Positions 1 through 9,510 are shown, numbered from the stretch's first letter. The stretch: DNA of 47,507 bases from CAZIVE01 sp964542435 (GCA_964542435.1 CAZIVE010000006.1:1-47507); one strand, 5' to 3'. The notes: generated by a model from the letters alone, not told the origin. Made by a program: numbers and translations.

Positions 1-545
1 TGGGACTGCTTCCGGATGCCGAGGCATACAAAGCCGGCTACTATAAATATATGATGAACGGACTGTTGACGCAGCTGGTTCGGATTGAGAAGGGAAAAGA
101 TCTCGAAGAGGCGCACATGCGCAATCGTCAGCTGATTGCCCGTTGGGTGTATGAAAAGGGCTTGAAGGATGAGGTCGTTGTCATCGTTCGCAAAGAGGGA
201 AAGAGCTTTGTCGTCATCAACGATTACGAAGCTTTGCGAAGACTCTTCGGTGCGTTGCTGGGAGAAGTGCAGCGCATCAAAAGCGAAGGCGATTATGAAG
301 CCGGCAAGAACCTCGTCGAAAAGTATGGCACGATAGTTGATAAAGCTTTAAGAGATGAAATGGCCGAACGCTACGAGTCTTTGCATCTGGCACCTTACAA
401 AGGGTTCGTCAATCCGCGGATGGAACTGAAGAAGAATGCGAAGGACGAGATTGTCGATGTGACGCTTGATTACACGGAAGGCTATACGGAACAGATGTTG
501 CGCTACAGTCGCGATTATTCTTTTCTGCCAACCATCAACTCTTGA
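1..545 (+). CDS. Dipeptidyl-peptidase III (M49 family), C-terminal fragment
   Basis: The reading frame is open from base 3 to the stop at 545, so the gene begins before the window and only its last ~180 residues are present. They match the C-terminal part of family M49 zinc dipeptidyl-peptidases, which remove dipeptides from the N-terminus of oligopeptides. Recognisable parts are the helix with AHMRNRQLI, the stretch around IKSEGDYEAGKNLVEKYG and the ending GFVNPRMEL then DVTLDYTEGYTEQML. The zinc motifs (HExxGH and EExxAD) lie upstream and cannot be checked. Bacteroidota copies are often mislabelled dihydrofolate reductase in databases. The internal ATG at 51 is not the real start because the frame and the homology continue upstream. 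The next gene follows after 3 bases, suggesting cotranscription. Confidence 0.85.
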   Translation, partial: GLLPDAEAYKAGYYKYMMNGLLTQLVRIEKGKDLEEAHMRNRQLIARWVYEKGLKDEVVVIVRKEGKSFVVINDYEALRRLFGALLGEVQRIKSEGDYEAGKNLVEKYGTIVDKALRDEMAERYESLHLAPYKGFVNPRMELKKNAKDEIVDVTLDYTEGYTEQMLRYSRDYSFLPTINS

Positions 546-548
546 ATT

Positions 549-1217
549 ATGACAGTAGAAGACGAGAAAAAGTGGATTCGAAGGGAACTTCGAAGTTCGA
601 TGAATGGGATGAGCTCTGCCTATATGCGTAACAGCGGCTTATCTTATGGCTTGAACTTTGGTGTCTCGCTGCCGGATCTTCGTATCATCGCAGGTGAACA
701 TCAAAAGGATCGGGCTTTGGCTGAATCTTTATGGAAAGAGGATGTCCGTGAGCTGAAGATCCTTGCCACGATGCTTTGTCCTGCCGAGACACTCTCGTTG
801 AAGGATGCCCTGCAATGGTGTGCGGAATGTCCGAATCAGGAGATTGCCGATTATCTGTGTGGTGAGTTGCTTCACCATCATGTTGAGGCAATGGAACTGA
901 TGCAGCGGAATCTGCTGTCGGAAAGTCCTTTCGGATTATATATCGCCTTTATGCTGGCCGCTTGTCTCTGCAGTGAAGGCAAGATTTTGCCCGATTCTCT
1001 TGTCGAAGCCCTTTTGTCGAAAGGAAAGACAATCCTGGATGAAGGAGAATCGAAGGAACAGCGAGCTGTTCTCACGGCCTTCAAACGGTTCGGGCGTCAG
1101 TCGCAGGCCAATGCGGCAAAGGTTTTGAATTCGTTACGCGGATACGAACACTGCGACAAGGCGGAACAGGAGGAATTCTTTAATGATTTGAAATTTGAAT
1201 TCGATTATTACAGATAA
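549..1217 (+). CDS. AlkD-like DNA alkylation repair superfamily protein
   Basis: A 222-residue, mostly helical protein without signal peptide or membrane segments. The stretch GVSLPDLRIIA followed by LAESLWKEDVRELKILATML resembles the N-terminal helical repeats of the AlkD family, HEAT-like DNA glycosylases that excise N3- and N7-alkylated purines. Members of this group in Bacteroidota are slightly shorter than AlkC/AlkD and their catalytic Asp and Trp are not always kept; I cannot confirm them here, so DNA binding or repair is inferred from the family. It begins 3 bases after the peptidase gene, without its own obvious promoter. Confidence 0.7.
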   Translation: MTVEDEKKWIRRELRSSMNGMSSAYMRNSGLSYGLNFGVSLPDLRIIAGEHQKDRALAESLWKEDVRELKILATMLCPAETLSLKDALQWCAECPNQEIADYLCGELLHHHVEAMELMQRNLLSESPFGLYIAFMLAACLCSEGKILPDSLVEALLSKGKTILDEGESKEQRAVLTAFKRFGRQSQANAAKVLNSLRGYEHCDKAEQEEFFNDLKFEFDYYR

Positions 1218-1242
1218 AGATTATCAATTTAAATAAATGAGT

Positions 1243-1250
1243 TAACTTTG
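1243..1250 (+). promoter_or_regulatory. Bacteroidota-type -7 element upstream of the Fur-family gene
   Basis: TAACTTTG matches the TAnnTTTG -7 consensus of the Bacteroidota primary sigma factor and lies 24 bases before the chosen start of the Fur-family gene. No clear TTTG -33 element is seen at the usual distance, so the call rests on the -7 box and its position in the gap after the preceding stop codon. Confidence 0.5.
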
Positions 1251-1273
1251 TTGCTCGCAATGGATTGCATACG

Positions 1274-1741
1274 ATGGAGAAGGTGGTTGCTAACGATATG
1301 TTAGAGTCTTTCAAGAGGTTTCTTGAGGAACGACATCTGAGGATGACGGAGGAGCGACGTAAGATTTTCGAACAGATCTGTACTTTCCCCAAACACTTCG
1401 ACGTAAACATGCTGAGTGACAAGATGACGGAGATAAATTATCACGTCAGTGTTACAACGCTCTACAATCTGCTTGAACTTCTGGTCAAAGGTGGTCTCAT
1501 CGTGAGGCATCAGTGGACAACGCAGATGGTGGATTACGAACTGATTCAGCTGGCGCAAACGCATTATCACATGGTTTGTCTTCGTTGCGGTGCCGTTCGG
1601 GAGATCCGCAACGAAGCGGTGAAGCTTGCAGTAGCGAATATGAAAGTGACTCGTTTCACACCTTTGTTCGCGAATTTATACATCTATGGAATCTGCACGA
1701 AATGCAAGAACAAGATGAAAAAAGAGAATATGATTAGATAA
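1274..1741 (+). CDS. Fur-family transcriptional regulator
   Basis: A 155-residue cytoplasmic metalloregulator. The N-terminal half has a winged-helix pattern (LRMTEERRKIFEQI, then VSVTTLYNLLELLVKGGLI), and the C-terminal half has the Fur dimerisation and metal-binding signature: THYHMVCLRC with Cys102 and Cys105, and CTKC with Cys141 and Cys144, forming a structural zinc site. Fur relatives include Fur (iron), Zur (zinc) and PerR (peroxide); the sequence alone does not decide which this is. ATG 1274 is chosen; an in-frame TTG at 1265 adds three residues and is less likely. purA follows with a 29-base gap. A ferrous iron transporter lies elsewhere in this window and is a conceivable, untested target. 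Confidence 0.85.
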   Translation: MEKVVANDMLESFKRFLEERHLRMTEERRKIFEQICTFPKHFDVNMLSDKMTEINYHVSVTTLYNLLELLVKGGLIVRHQWTTQMVDYELIQLAQTHYHMVCLRCGAVREIRNEAVKLAVANMKVTRFTPLFANLYIYGICTKCKNKMKKENMIR

Positions 1742-1770
1742 CAATATTGTTTCAGCTTATAAATAAAGAC

Positions 1771-3042
1771 ATGAAAGTAGATATTTTATTGGGATTACAG
1801 TGGGGTGACGAAGGCAAAGGCAAGGTCGTCGATGTCTTGACTCCTAACTACGATGCAGTAGCTCGTTTTCAGGGTGGTCCGAATGCAGGACATACTCTTG
1901 AGTTTAAAGGACAGAAATATGTCCTTCGTTCCATTCCTTCCGGAATCTTTCAGGGTGGAAAGGTAAACATTATCGGCAACGGTGTCGTGCTTGATCCACT
2001 TCTGTTCAAGGAAGAGGCCGAAGCTCTGGCTGCCAGCGGACATGACATCACCAAACAACTTTATATTTCCAAGAAAGCCCATCTGATTCTTCCGACCCAT
2101 CGTCTGCTCGATCAGGCTTATGAGGCTTCAAAAGGCAAGGGCAAGATTGGAACGACCGGCAAAGGCATCGGACCGACCTATACGGATAAGATCAGCCGCA
2201 ACGGTGTTCGTGTTGGTGATCTGCTGGAGAATTTCGATGTCAAATATGCAGCTGCGAAGGCTCGTCATGAAGCCATTCTCAAGTCTCTGAACTTTGAATA
2301 TGATCTGACGGATCTGGAGGCAAAGTGGTTGGATTCACTCAACTATCTCAAGAAATTCACCTTTGTGGACAGCGAATATTTCATCAACCATCTGCTGGAC
2401 GAAGGGAAAAACATTCTGGCTGAAGGTGCTCAGGGAACTATGTTGGATGTGGACTTCGGATCCTATCCGTTCGTAACCTCTTCCAATACGGTTTGCGCAG
2501 GAAGCTGTACAGGACTCGGCGTTTCGCCTCATCGTATCGGCGAGGTTTATGGAATCTTTAAAGCCTATTGCACGCGCGTAGGTAGCGGACCATTCCCGAC
2601 AGAACTCTTTGACGAGACAGGAGATAAGATTCGCAAGATCGGTCATGAATACGGTGCCGTCACGGGACGTGAACGCCGCTGCGGTTGGATTGATCTGGTT
2701 GCTCTAAGATATGCTATCATGATTGATGGCGTAACGAAGCTGATTATGATGAAAAGTGATGTGCTTGATGGCTTCGATACGGTTAAAGCTTGTGTAGCAT
2801 ATAATATAAATGGTAAGGAGGTAAATGAATTACCGTTTGAAATGAATGATGATGTAAAACCTGTCTATGTGGAAATGCCGGGTTGGAGTGCTGATATGTC
2901 GAAGATGACCAGCGAGGATGAATTCCCTGAAGAGTTCAACGAATATCTCACCTTCCTCGAAGAACAGCTTGGTGTGCCCATCAAGATCGTTTCCGTAGGT
3001 CCGGATCGTGAACAGACAATTATTAGGTATAACGAACAATAA
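1771..3042 (+). CDS. purA: Adenylosuccinate synthetase
   Basis: PurA joins IMP and aspartate at the expense of GTP to give adenylosuccinate, the first committed step from IMP to AMP. The 423-residue product is of normal length and begins with the family start: LGLQWGDEGKGK (the GTP-binding loop with catalytic Asp and Lys near residues 10-17), then GGPNAGHT (His near 42), and GTTGKGIGPTYTDK near 130. SRNGVRVGDL and TGRERRCGWIDL are further conserved blocks. ATG 1771 gives the expected N-terminus; the in-frame TTG at 1747 is rejected. It follows the Fur-family gene closely and is separated from the next gene by 6 bases, so the block is probably cotranscribed. Confidence 0.98.
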   Translation: MKVDILLGLQWGDEGKGKVVDVLTPNYDAVARFQGGPNAGHTLEFKGQKYVLRSIPSGIFQGGKVNIIGNGVVLDPLLFKEEAEALAASGHDITKQLYISKKAHLILPTHRLLDQAYEASKGKGKIGTTGKGIGPTYTDKISRNGVRVGDLLENFDVKYAAAKARHEAILKSLNFEYDLTDLEAKWLDSLNYLKKFTFVDSEYFINHLLDEGKNILAEGAQGTMLDVDFGSYPFVTSSNTVCAGSCTGLGVSPHRIGEVYGIFKAYCTRVGSGPFPTELFDETGDKIRKIGHEYGAVTGRERRCGWIDLVALRYAIMIDGVTKLIMMKSDVLDGFDTVKACVAYNINGKEVNELPFEMNDDVKPVYVEMPGWSADMSKMTSEDEFPEEFNEYLTFLEEQLGVPIKIVSVGPDREQTIIRYNEQ

Positions 3043-3048
3043 ATTAGT

Positions 3049-3735
3049 ATGGCTTTATATTGGATTATATTCATTGGCTTTGCTCTTTTGAGCTGGTTGG
3101 TATCGTCGAGCTTGCAACGGAAATTCGATAAGTATTCCCAGATTCCTTTGCCCGGTGGATTGACTGGAAGAGACGTCGCCTTGAAAATGTTGCGTGAAAA
3201 CGGCATCAACGATGTCAATGTCATCTCAACAACCGGACGATTGACCGATAATTACAATCCTATGGATCAAACTGTCAATCTCAGCGAACCGGTCTATGGC
3301 AGCAATAGCATTGCCGCCGCAGCGGTTGCAGCTCATGAATGCGGACACGCTTTGCAGCATGCCAAAGGTTATGCGCCTCTGAGGATGCGCTCGGCTTTGG
3401 TGCCTGTCGTAAGTTTCGCGTCCAACATCATGACATGGGTGTTGCTGGGCGGTATGCTGCTGATCAATGTGTTTCCGCAGCTTCTGCTTTTCGGTATCAT
3501 CCTGTTTGCATGCACCACTTTATTCAGTTTCATCACCCTTCCGGTGGAGATCAATGCGAGCAAACGCGCTTTGGTCTGGCTCAACGAATCCGGAATCACC
3601 AATTATGAGACACACGAGATGGCCGAAGATGCCCTTCGTTCCGCTGCTTACACCTATGTGGTCGCAGCGCTCGGATCGTTGGCTACGTTGCTCTATTACG
3701 TGATGATCTTTATGGGCGGGAGAAGCCGGGATTAA
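3049..3735 (+). CDS. YugP-type membrane zinc metallopeptidase
   Basis: A 228-residue integral membrane protein with the zinc-binding HECGH at residues 96-100 inside AAHECGHALQHAKGY, the hallmark of the YugP family of neutral zinc metallopeptidases. There is an N-terminal membrane segment (about residues 3-20), the soluble catalytic part, and hydrophobic segments around residues 120-165 and 200-225. Substrates of this family are unknown; membrane protein turnover is a general inference. It starts 6 bases after purA and ends 19 bases before hisS, an arrangement that suggests cotranscription without implying a shared pathway. Confidence 0.85.
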   Translation: MALYWIIFIGFALLSWLVSSSLQRKFDKYSQIPLPGGLTGRDVALKMLRENGINDVNVISTTGRLTDNYNPMDQTVNLSEPVYGSNSIAAAAVAAHECGHALQHAKGYAPLRMRSALVPVVSFASNIMTWVLLGGMLLINVFPQLLLFGIILFACTTLFSFITLPVEINASKRALVWLNESGITNYETHEMAEDALRSAAYTYVVAALGSLATLLYYVMIFMGGRSRD

Positions 3736-3754
3736 CAACTAATTCGTTTTGAAT

Positions 3755-5128
3755 ATGCAAAAACCTTCTATTCCAAAAGGAACTCGTGATTTTTCGCCTG
3801 AAGAGATGGCGAAACGTAATTATATTTTTAATACCATTCGCGACGTCTATCATCTGTATGGTTTCAGCCAGATCGAGACGCCGGCGATGGAGAATCTTTC
3901 TACGTTGATGGGGAAGTATGGCGAAGAGGGCGACAAGCTTCTTTTCAAGATACTGAATTCCGGAGACTGCTTTGCAGACATCACCGATGAGGATTTGAAA
4001 GAGCGCAATGCCCTTCACTTTGCTGCCAAAGCTTGCGAGAAGGGACTTCGTTATGATTTGACAGTGCCCTTTGCCCGTTTCGTCGTGCAGCATCGCAATG
4101 AGATAGCTTTCCCTTTCAAACGGTATCAGATTCAGCCGGTTTGGCGTGCTGACCGTCCGCAGAAGGGACGTTATCGTGAGTTTTATCAGTGCGATGCCGA
4201 TGTGGTCGGATCTGATTCGTTGATCAACGAAGTGGAACTGATCGAGATCATCAACGAGGTGTTCCATCGTTTCGGTCTGCGTGTCCGCATTCTGATGAAC
4301 AACCGTAAGATCCTTGCCGGTATTGCAGAGATGATCGGCGAGGCTGACAAAATGGTTGACATCACTGTTGCCATTGACAAATTGGATAAGATCGGTTTGG
4401 AAAATGTCAACGCCGAACTGAAAGAACGTGGCCTTTCCGACGATGCGATTGCCAAGCTCCAGCCTATCCTGAAGATGGAAGGTTCGAATCGTGAGAAACT
4501 GGAGACGTTGAAGACCGTCCTTTCTGCTTCTGAAGTCGGCTTGAAGGGCGTCGAAGAGATCTCCTTCATTCTCGACCGTGTGGAAAAGAACCCGATGGTT
4601 TCGCCCCTTGAACTGGATCTGACTCTGGCTCGCGGACTGAACTATTACACGGGCGCCATTTTCGAAGTGAAGGCAGTGGATGTTCAGATTGGCAGTATCA
4701 CCGGCGGCGGTCGGTATGACAATCTGACGGGTGTCTTCGGCATGGACGGCGTTTCCGGTGTCGGAATCTCGTTCGGTGCCGACCGAATCTTCGATGCGCT
4801 CAACCAGCTCAACCTTTATCCTGCCGATTCTCTGCAGTCCACACAACTGCTGTTCGTGAATTTCGGCAACGAGGAGGTCGATTATATTCTTCCGATACTG
4901 ACAAAAGTGCGTGCCGCCGGTATCAGCGCCGAGCTTTATCCCGAATCCTCAAAGATGAAGAAGCAGATGGCTTATGCGGATGCCAAGAAAATCCCCTTCG
5001 TCGCCATCATCGGCGAGACGGAGATGGCCGAGTCCAGAATCAATCTGAAGAACATGATCACGGGCGAACAGCATCTCGTTACCGAAGAGGAGCTTCTAAG
5101 TCAGCTTTTGTGGACCGAGAAGAAATGA
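3755..5128 (+). CDS. hisS: Histidyl-tRNA synthetase
   Basis: A class II aminoacyl-tRNA synthetase of 457 residues that charges tRNA-His. It opens with the family start PSIPKGTRDFSPEE. Class II motif 2 is seen in KGRYREFYQCDADVVG near residue 140, and the two histidine-specific blocks are GLNYYTGAIFE near residue 295 and GGGRYDNL shortly after; the anticodon-binding domain forms the last ~90 residues. The start is placed at ATG 3755; the TTG two codons upstream is not needed. An intrinsic terminator follows within 20 bases, which closes the purA-hisS group. Confidence 0.97.
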   Translation: MQKPSIPKGTRDFSPEEMAKRNYIFNTIRDVYHLYGFSQIETPAMENLSTLMGKYGEEGDKLLFKILNSGDCFADITDEDLKERNALHFAAKACEKGLRYDLTVPFARFVVQHRNEIAFPFKRYQIQPVWRADRPQKGRYREFYQCDADVVGSDSLINEVELIEIINEVFHRFGLRVRILMNNRKILAGIAEMIGEADKMVDITVAIDKLDKIGLENVNAELKERGLSDDAIAKLQPILKMEGSNREKLETLKTVLSASEVGLKGVEEISFILDRVEKNPMVSPLELDLTLARGLNYYTGAIFEVKAVDVQIGSITGGGRYDNLTGVFGMDGVSGVGISFGADRIFDALNQLNLYPADSLQSTQLLFVNFGNEEVDYILPILTKVRAAGISAELYPESSKMKKQMAYADAKKIPFVAIIGETEMAESRINLKNMITGEQHLVTEEELLSQLLWTEKK

Positions 5129-5147
5129 ACGATACATCTATATATAG

Positions 5148-5183
5148 GGAAAAGGCTTCGTCAGAAATGAGGAGGCCTTTTTC
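5148..5183 (+). terminator. Intrinsic terminator after hisS
   Basis: AAAAGGC (5150-5156) pairs with GCCTTTT (5175-5181) around an 18-base loop, and the right arm runs into a T tract. The position, 20 bases after the hisS stop codon, fits the end of that transcript. Confidence 0.6.
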
Positions 5184-5292
5184 GATTTTTGATAGTCTTC
5201 CCGATTCGGGAAAGCCACTTTGCCGTTTTTTGTGAATTCCCAAATAGGGAATGCTTGGAAATGCCGAAAAGTGAATTCCCTAAAGGAAAACC

Positions 5293-5502
5293 CATTTTAC
5301 AAGGCTGTAAAATCGAAATTCCAGGTGGAAAAGTCATTTTACAAGGCTGTAAAATCGAAATTCCAGGTGGAAAAGTCATTTTGCAAGGTTGTAAAATCGA
5401 AATTCGTGGAGGAAAACTCATTTTACAAGACTGTAAAATCGAAATTCCAAATGGAAAAGTCATTTTACAGTGTTGTAAAGCCGAATCCCAAATCGGGGAA
5501 TG
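5293..5502. repeat. 42-bp tandem repeat array with a hairpin in each unit
   Basis: Five head-to-tail units start at 5293, 5335, 5377, 5419 and 5461. Units 1 and 2 are identical, 3 and 4 are close, and 5 is diverged. Each begins CATTTTACAAGGCTGTAAAA or a variant: TTTTACA and TGTAAAA arms around a four-base loop. The loop changes (AGGC, AGGT, AGAC) while the stem holds or becomes a G:U pair. The rest of the unit is TCGAAATTCCAGGTGGAAAAGT or similar. Because 42 is a multiple of 3, open frames run through on both strands and give spurious repetitive proteins. The array sits between the hisS terminator and the groES leader. Confidence 0.9.
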
Positions 5503-5806
5503 CCTGAAAGGCGCGGAGAGCGAATTTCCATTGTGGAAATTGCCTCAGATGTCAGATTCGCCTTTCCCCTTTTGCGGAAACTTCAGAACGATCCGTTTCG
5601 TAAAGGATCCGCTATGTATGTCGATAATTCATCAAAATGCGTTGTTGGTAGCCAACCTGTCAGTTTTAGAAAGATAAAATGCGAAGATGAATGAAAAAAT
5701 GTCATGTTTTCATTTCCAAAAACGTTTGGCACAAATTTGGTAAGAATGTAGGCGTGTGCGAAAAGCATACGATTAAAGATATTACTAACAATTAAACTAT
5801 AAAAAG
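5503..5806 (+). other. Structured spacer and leader upstream of groES
   Basis: No gene is supported here. After the repeats there is a perfect small hairpin at 5524-5540 (ATTTCCA, TTG, TGGAAAT). It is nested between AAAGGCG and CGCCTTT arms around 5508-5565, with GCGAAT and ATTCGC as competing arms. A promoter-like site follows at 5725-5742, then about 65 bases of AT-rich leader before the groES start codon. I found no CIRCE element (the TTAGCACTC inverted repeat) in this leader. Confidence 0.5.
5725..5742 (+). promoter_or_regulatory. Possible sigma-54-like promoter of groES-groEL
   Basis: TTTGGCAC at 5725-5732 resembles the -24 element of sigma-54 promoters, and GG (5728-5729) is followed after ten bases by GT where GC is the consensus for the -12 element. 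It lies 65-80 bases before the groES start, where a promoter is expected, and no good TAnnTTTG box is seen nearby. The -12 half is imperfect, so this is a suggestion only. Confidence 0.35.
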
Positions 5807-6076
5807 ATGAACATTAGACCATTAGCAGACAGAGTGCTTATTAAGCCGGATGCTGCAGAAGAGAAGACAATGGGTGGAATTATCATTCCCGATTCAGCTA
5901 AAGAAAAACCTTTGAAAGGTAAAGTAATGGCTGTTGGTAACGGTACGAAAGATGAAGAAATGGTTCTTAAAGAAGGTGACGAAGTTCTCTATGGCAAATA
6001 TGCCGGAACAGAAGTCGAATTCGATCAGGACAAATTCCTCATCATGCGTCAGTCAGATGTCCTCGCAATTATTTAA
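5807..6076 (+). CDS. groES: Co-chaperonin GroES
   Basis: An 89-residue cytoplasmic co-chaperonin that caps the GroEL chamber during ATP-driven folding. The sequence starts MNIRPLADRVLIKPDAAEEKT. It then has the mobile loop GGIIIPDSAKEKPLKGKV, which contacts GroEL, and the conserved GDEVLYGKYAGTEVE near residue 60. Length and ending (SDVLAII) are typical for Bacteroidota. It is followed after 27 bases by groEL, the usual two-gene operon. Confidence 0.98.
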   Translation: MNIRPLADRVLIKPDAAEEKTMGGIIIPDSAKEKPLKGKVMAVGNGTKDEEMVLKEGDEVLYGKYAGTEVEFDQDKFLIMRQSDVLAII

Positions 6077-6103
6077 TCGTAAACAATAAAAAATCGTATA
6101 ATC

Positions 6104-7744
<1,641 letters not shown>

Positions 7745-7766
7745 TCTTTCACAAATTCATATACAG

Positions 7767-7799
7767 AAGGCGGTTGCTCAGATGCAGCCGCCTTTTTTT
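7767..7799 (+). terminator. Intrinsic terminator of groES-groEL
   Basis: AAGGCGGTTGC (7767-7777) pairs with GCAGCCGCCTT (7784-7794) over 11 positions with one G:U pair and a six-base loop. The right arm is followed by a run of seven T. This is a classic rho-independent terminator. Confidence 0.9.
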
Positions 7800-7884
7800 A
7801 TTGGATGAGGGTGGAAAAATGAAGCGGAAGAAAAACCATTGCCGGTTTTTTTTCAATGAGTCTGAAAATATGTAAGAAAAGTTC

Positions 7885-7892
7885 TATCTTTA
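7885..7892 (+). promoter_or_regulatory. Probable -7 element of the ECF sigma operon
   Basis: TATCTTTA is one base off TAnnTTTG and ends 16 bases before the start codon of the sigma factor gene. No clear -33 box is present, as would be expected if the gene depended on an alternative sigma factor or its own product. Confidence 0.4.
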
Positions 7893-7908
7893 CGACAAAT
7901 TTGATAAA

Positions 7909-8460
7909 ATGCAACTGAATACAGAAGATGAATTGATACAGCAGCTTCATGATCCTGAAAAGCAACGCGACGCTTTTGCTCAGGTGGTGAATTTGTATGG
8001 TGAGAAGTTGTATTGGCAAATCCGTAAGCTTGTCCTCACCCATGATGATGCTGACGATTTGCTTCAGAATACGTTCATGAAAGCCTGGACCAATATTGAT
8101 TATTTTCGCGGTGATGCGAAACTGTCCACATGGCTTTATAAGATAGCGATCAATGAATGCATCACTTTCCTAAATCGTCAAAGAAGCAAAAACAGTATAT
8201 CCTTGGACGATGCGGATGTATTTATGCTTGAACGTCTTCGCGGTGATTCCTATTTCGATGGAGATGAAGCCCAGATGAAACTGCAGGAAGCGGTTCTCAG
8301 ATTGCCTGAGAAACAGCGTCTCGTATTCAATATGAAATACTATGACGATATGAAATATGAAGAGATGTCAGATATCCTTGGCACTTCGGTTGGTGCACTT
8401 AAAACATCCTATCATATCGCAGTCAAGAAAGTGGAGGCGTTTTTAACAAAAGACGTTTAA
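7909..8460 (+). CDS. ECF-type RNA polymerase sigma factor
   Basis: A 183-residue sigma-70 family factor with only regions 2 and 4, the ECF layout. Region 2 covers roughly residues 20-90 and includes DDADDLLQNTFMKAWTNI (core binding) and DAKLSTWLYKIAINECITFL (-10 recognition and melting). Region 4 covers about 125-180, with LPEKQRLVFNMKYYDDMKYEEMSDILGTSVGALKTSYH as its helix-turn-helix part. Such factors switch on envelope or stress regulons when their anti-sigma partner releases them. The next two genes, a single-span membrane protein and a Spy-like periplasmic protein, are likely its partner and a target. Confidence 0.9.
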   Translation: MQLNTEDELIQQLHDPEKQRDAFAQVVNLYGEKLYWQIRKLVLTHDDADDLLQNTFMKAWTNIDYFRGDAKLSTWLYKIAINECITFLNRQRSKNSISLDDADVFMLERLRGDSYFDGDEAQMKLQEAVLRLPEKQRLVFNMKYYDDMKYEEMSDILGTSVGALKTSYHIAVKKVEAFLTKDV

Positions 8461-8513
8461 ACCATTCAGAGTGATGTCAGTCTAAAGGATACAAAATTGG
8501 GGAGTATAGTTGT

Positions 8514-8903
8514 ATGAAAACAGAACAAAATGATTTGGAACATTTGAAGGAGACCAATCCGTTCTTTGTCCCTGCCGGTTATATGGAAGGAATGACAAGT
8601 CGGATCATGGGAACGCTTCCTGAAAAGCCCCGCATGAAAGCTCGCAAGGTTACGACGTTTGATAAATTCAAACCTTGGCTTTACATGGCAGCCGCTTTCG
8701 CAGGAGTTGTACTTCTCTTCAAAGCTTTTGTCACCATCTTCCCTTCGAATAATAATACTGCCAAAGAACCTTTACAGGTGAATGTCGATGATTCAGAGTC
8801 GGTCTCTACGGCTCGTGTGGATGAAAATAAAGAATATTTGGATTATATCGAAGGTCAATATTCTGACAATATCATAAGTGAAGAGATTGCTGATGCCGAA
8901 TAA
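8514..8903 (+). CDS. Single-span membrane protein, probable anti-sigma factor
   Basis: A 129-residue protein whose N-terminal cytoplasmic stretch has NPFFVPAGYMEGMTSRIM, a pattern seen in Bacteroidota proteins encoded directly after ECF sigma factors. One membrane segment follows at about residues 55-75 (WLYMAAAFAGVVLLFKAFV), then an acidic periplasmic tail of ~55 residues. Lacking a zinc-containing anti-sigma domain (no HxxxCxxC), it is not a standard ZAS protein. The role as anti-sigma or modulator of the sigma factor encoded 53 bases upstream is inferred from position and topology. Confidence 0.6.
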   Translation: MKTEQNDLEHLKETNPFFVPAGYMEGMTSRIMGTLPEKPRMKARKVTTFDKFKPWLYMAAAFAGVVLLFKAFVTIFPSNNNTAKEPLQVNVDDSESVSTARVDENKEYLDYIEGQYSDNIISEEIADAE

Positions 8904-8954
8904 TGATTCTTATTAATTCGGAAGATAATAACAGTTTTTAGAGAATAAATTTGT

Positions 8955-9428
8955 ATGAAGAGGATAATTATTATTACATTTGCGATGTTTTCGATCTTGT
9001 TTTCTGTTGCTGCTTCAGCGCAAGGATCAAGAAGCGGAAGGCCTTTTGATAGGGAATCATTTGAGGCTCGACAAAATGCTTATATTACAGCACAAGTTGG
9101 TCTTACACCCGAAGAAGCCGCCGCTTTCATTCCTCTTTGCAACGAACTGAGACAAAAAAAGTTCGAAATAGGCCGGAGTGGGAGACGTTTCTCAAAGGAA
9201 ATCAATTCGATGAAGAACCCGACAGATGCCGATTATGCAAAGGCCGTCAATAGCAACCTCGATACTAAGATCCAGGAAGCTCAATTGGAAAAAGAATATT
9301 ACGAGAAGTTCAGGAAGATCCTGTCTCCCGAAAAACTTTACAAATATCAGATGGCTGAATCGCAATTCGCGAGAAGCTTTATGAAAAGTATGGGGAAATC
9401 AGGACAACCGAACGGAATGAAGAAATAA
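8955..9428 (+). CDS. Spy/CpxP-like periplasmic protein
   Basis: A 157-residue secreted protein with a clear signal peptide (MKRIIIITFAMFSILFSVAASAQG, cleavage after about residue 22). The mature part is charged and helical. It carries an LTPEEAAAF motif and a later LSPEKLYKYQMAE, resembling the paired LTxxQ motifs of Spy and CpxP, periplasmic chaperones induced by envelope stress. Being third in a sigma / membrane protein / periplasmic protein cassette fits an envelope-stress sensor or effector. A terminator follows about 50 bases downstream. Function in Bacteroidota is not established. Confidence 0.65.
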   Translation: MKRIIIITFAMFSILFSVAASAQGSRSGRPFDRESFEARQNAYITAQVGLTPEEAAAFIPLCNELRQKKFEIGRSGRRFSKEINSMKNPTDADYAKAVNSNLDTKIQEAQLEKEYYEKFRKILSPEKLYKYQMAESQFARSFMKSMGKSGQPNGMKK

Positions 9429-9477
9429 TAGTATTTGTGTTTTTTGTTTAGATTTAGTTTTGGCGTTTAAGTTAAGG

Positions 9478-9510
9478 AAGGGAAGCGACGTGATGTCGGT
9501 TCCCTTTTTA
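9478..9510 (+). terminator. Intrinsic terminator of the ECF sigma cassette
   Basis: AAGGGAAGCGAC pairs with GTCGGTTCCCTT around a short GTGAT loop and is followed by a T run. It closes the three-gene plus-strand unit ahead of the convergent mazG. Confidence 0.75.

Noticed and set aside
3710..4846. Long 378-residue minus-strand open frame
   Set aside because: Antisense shadow of hisS with no plausible protein family; the plus-strand gene is unambiguous.
5189..5677. 162-residue open frame and its antisense 100-residue frame across the 42-bp repeats, with repeating CKIEIPGGKVILQ-like peptide
   Set aside because: The repetition follows from the 42-base period being divisible by three. The frame has no start signal or homology and extends into hairpin-rich spacer.
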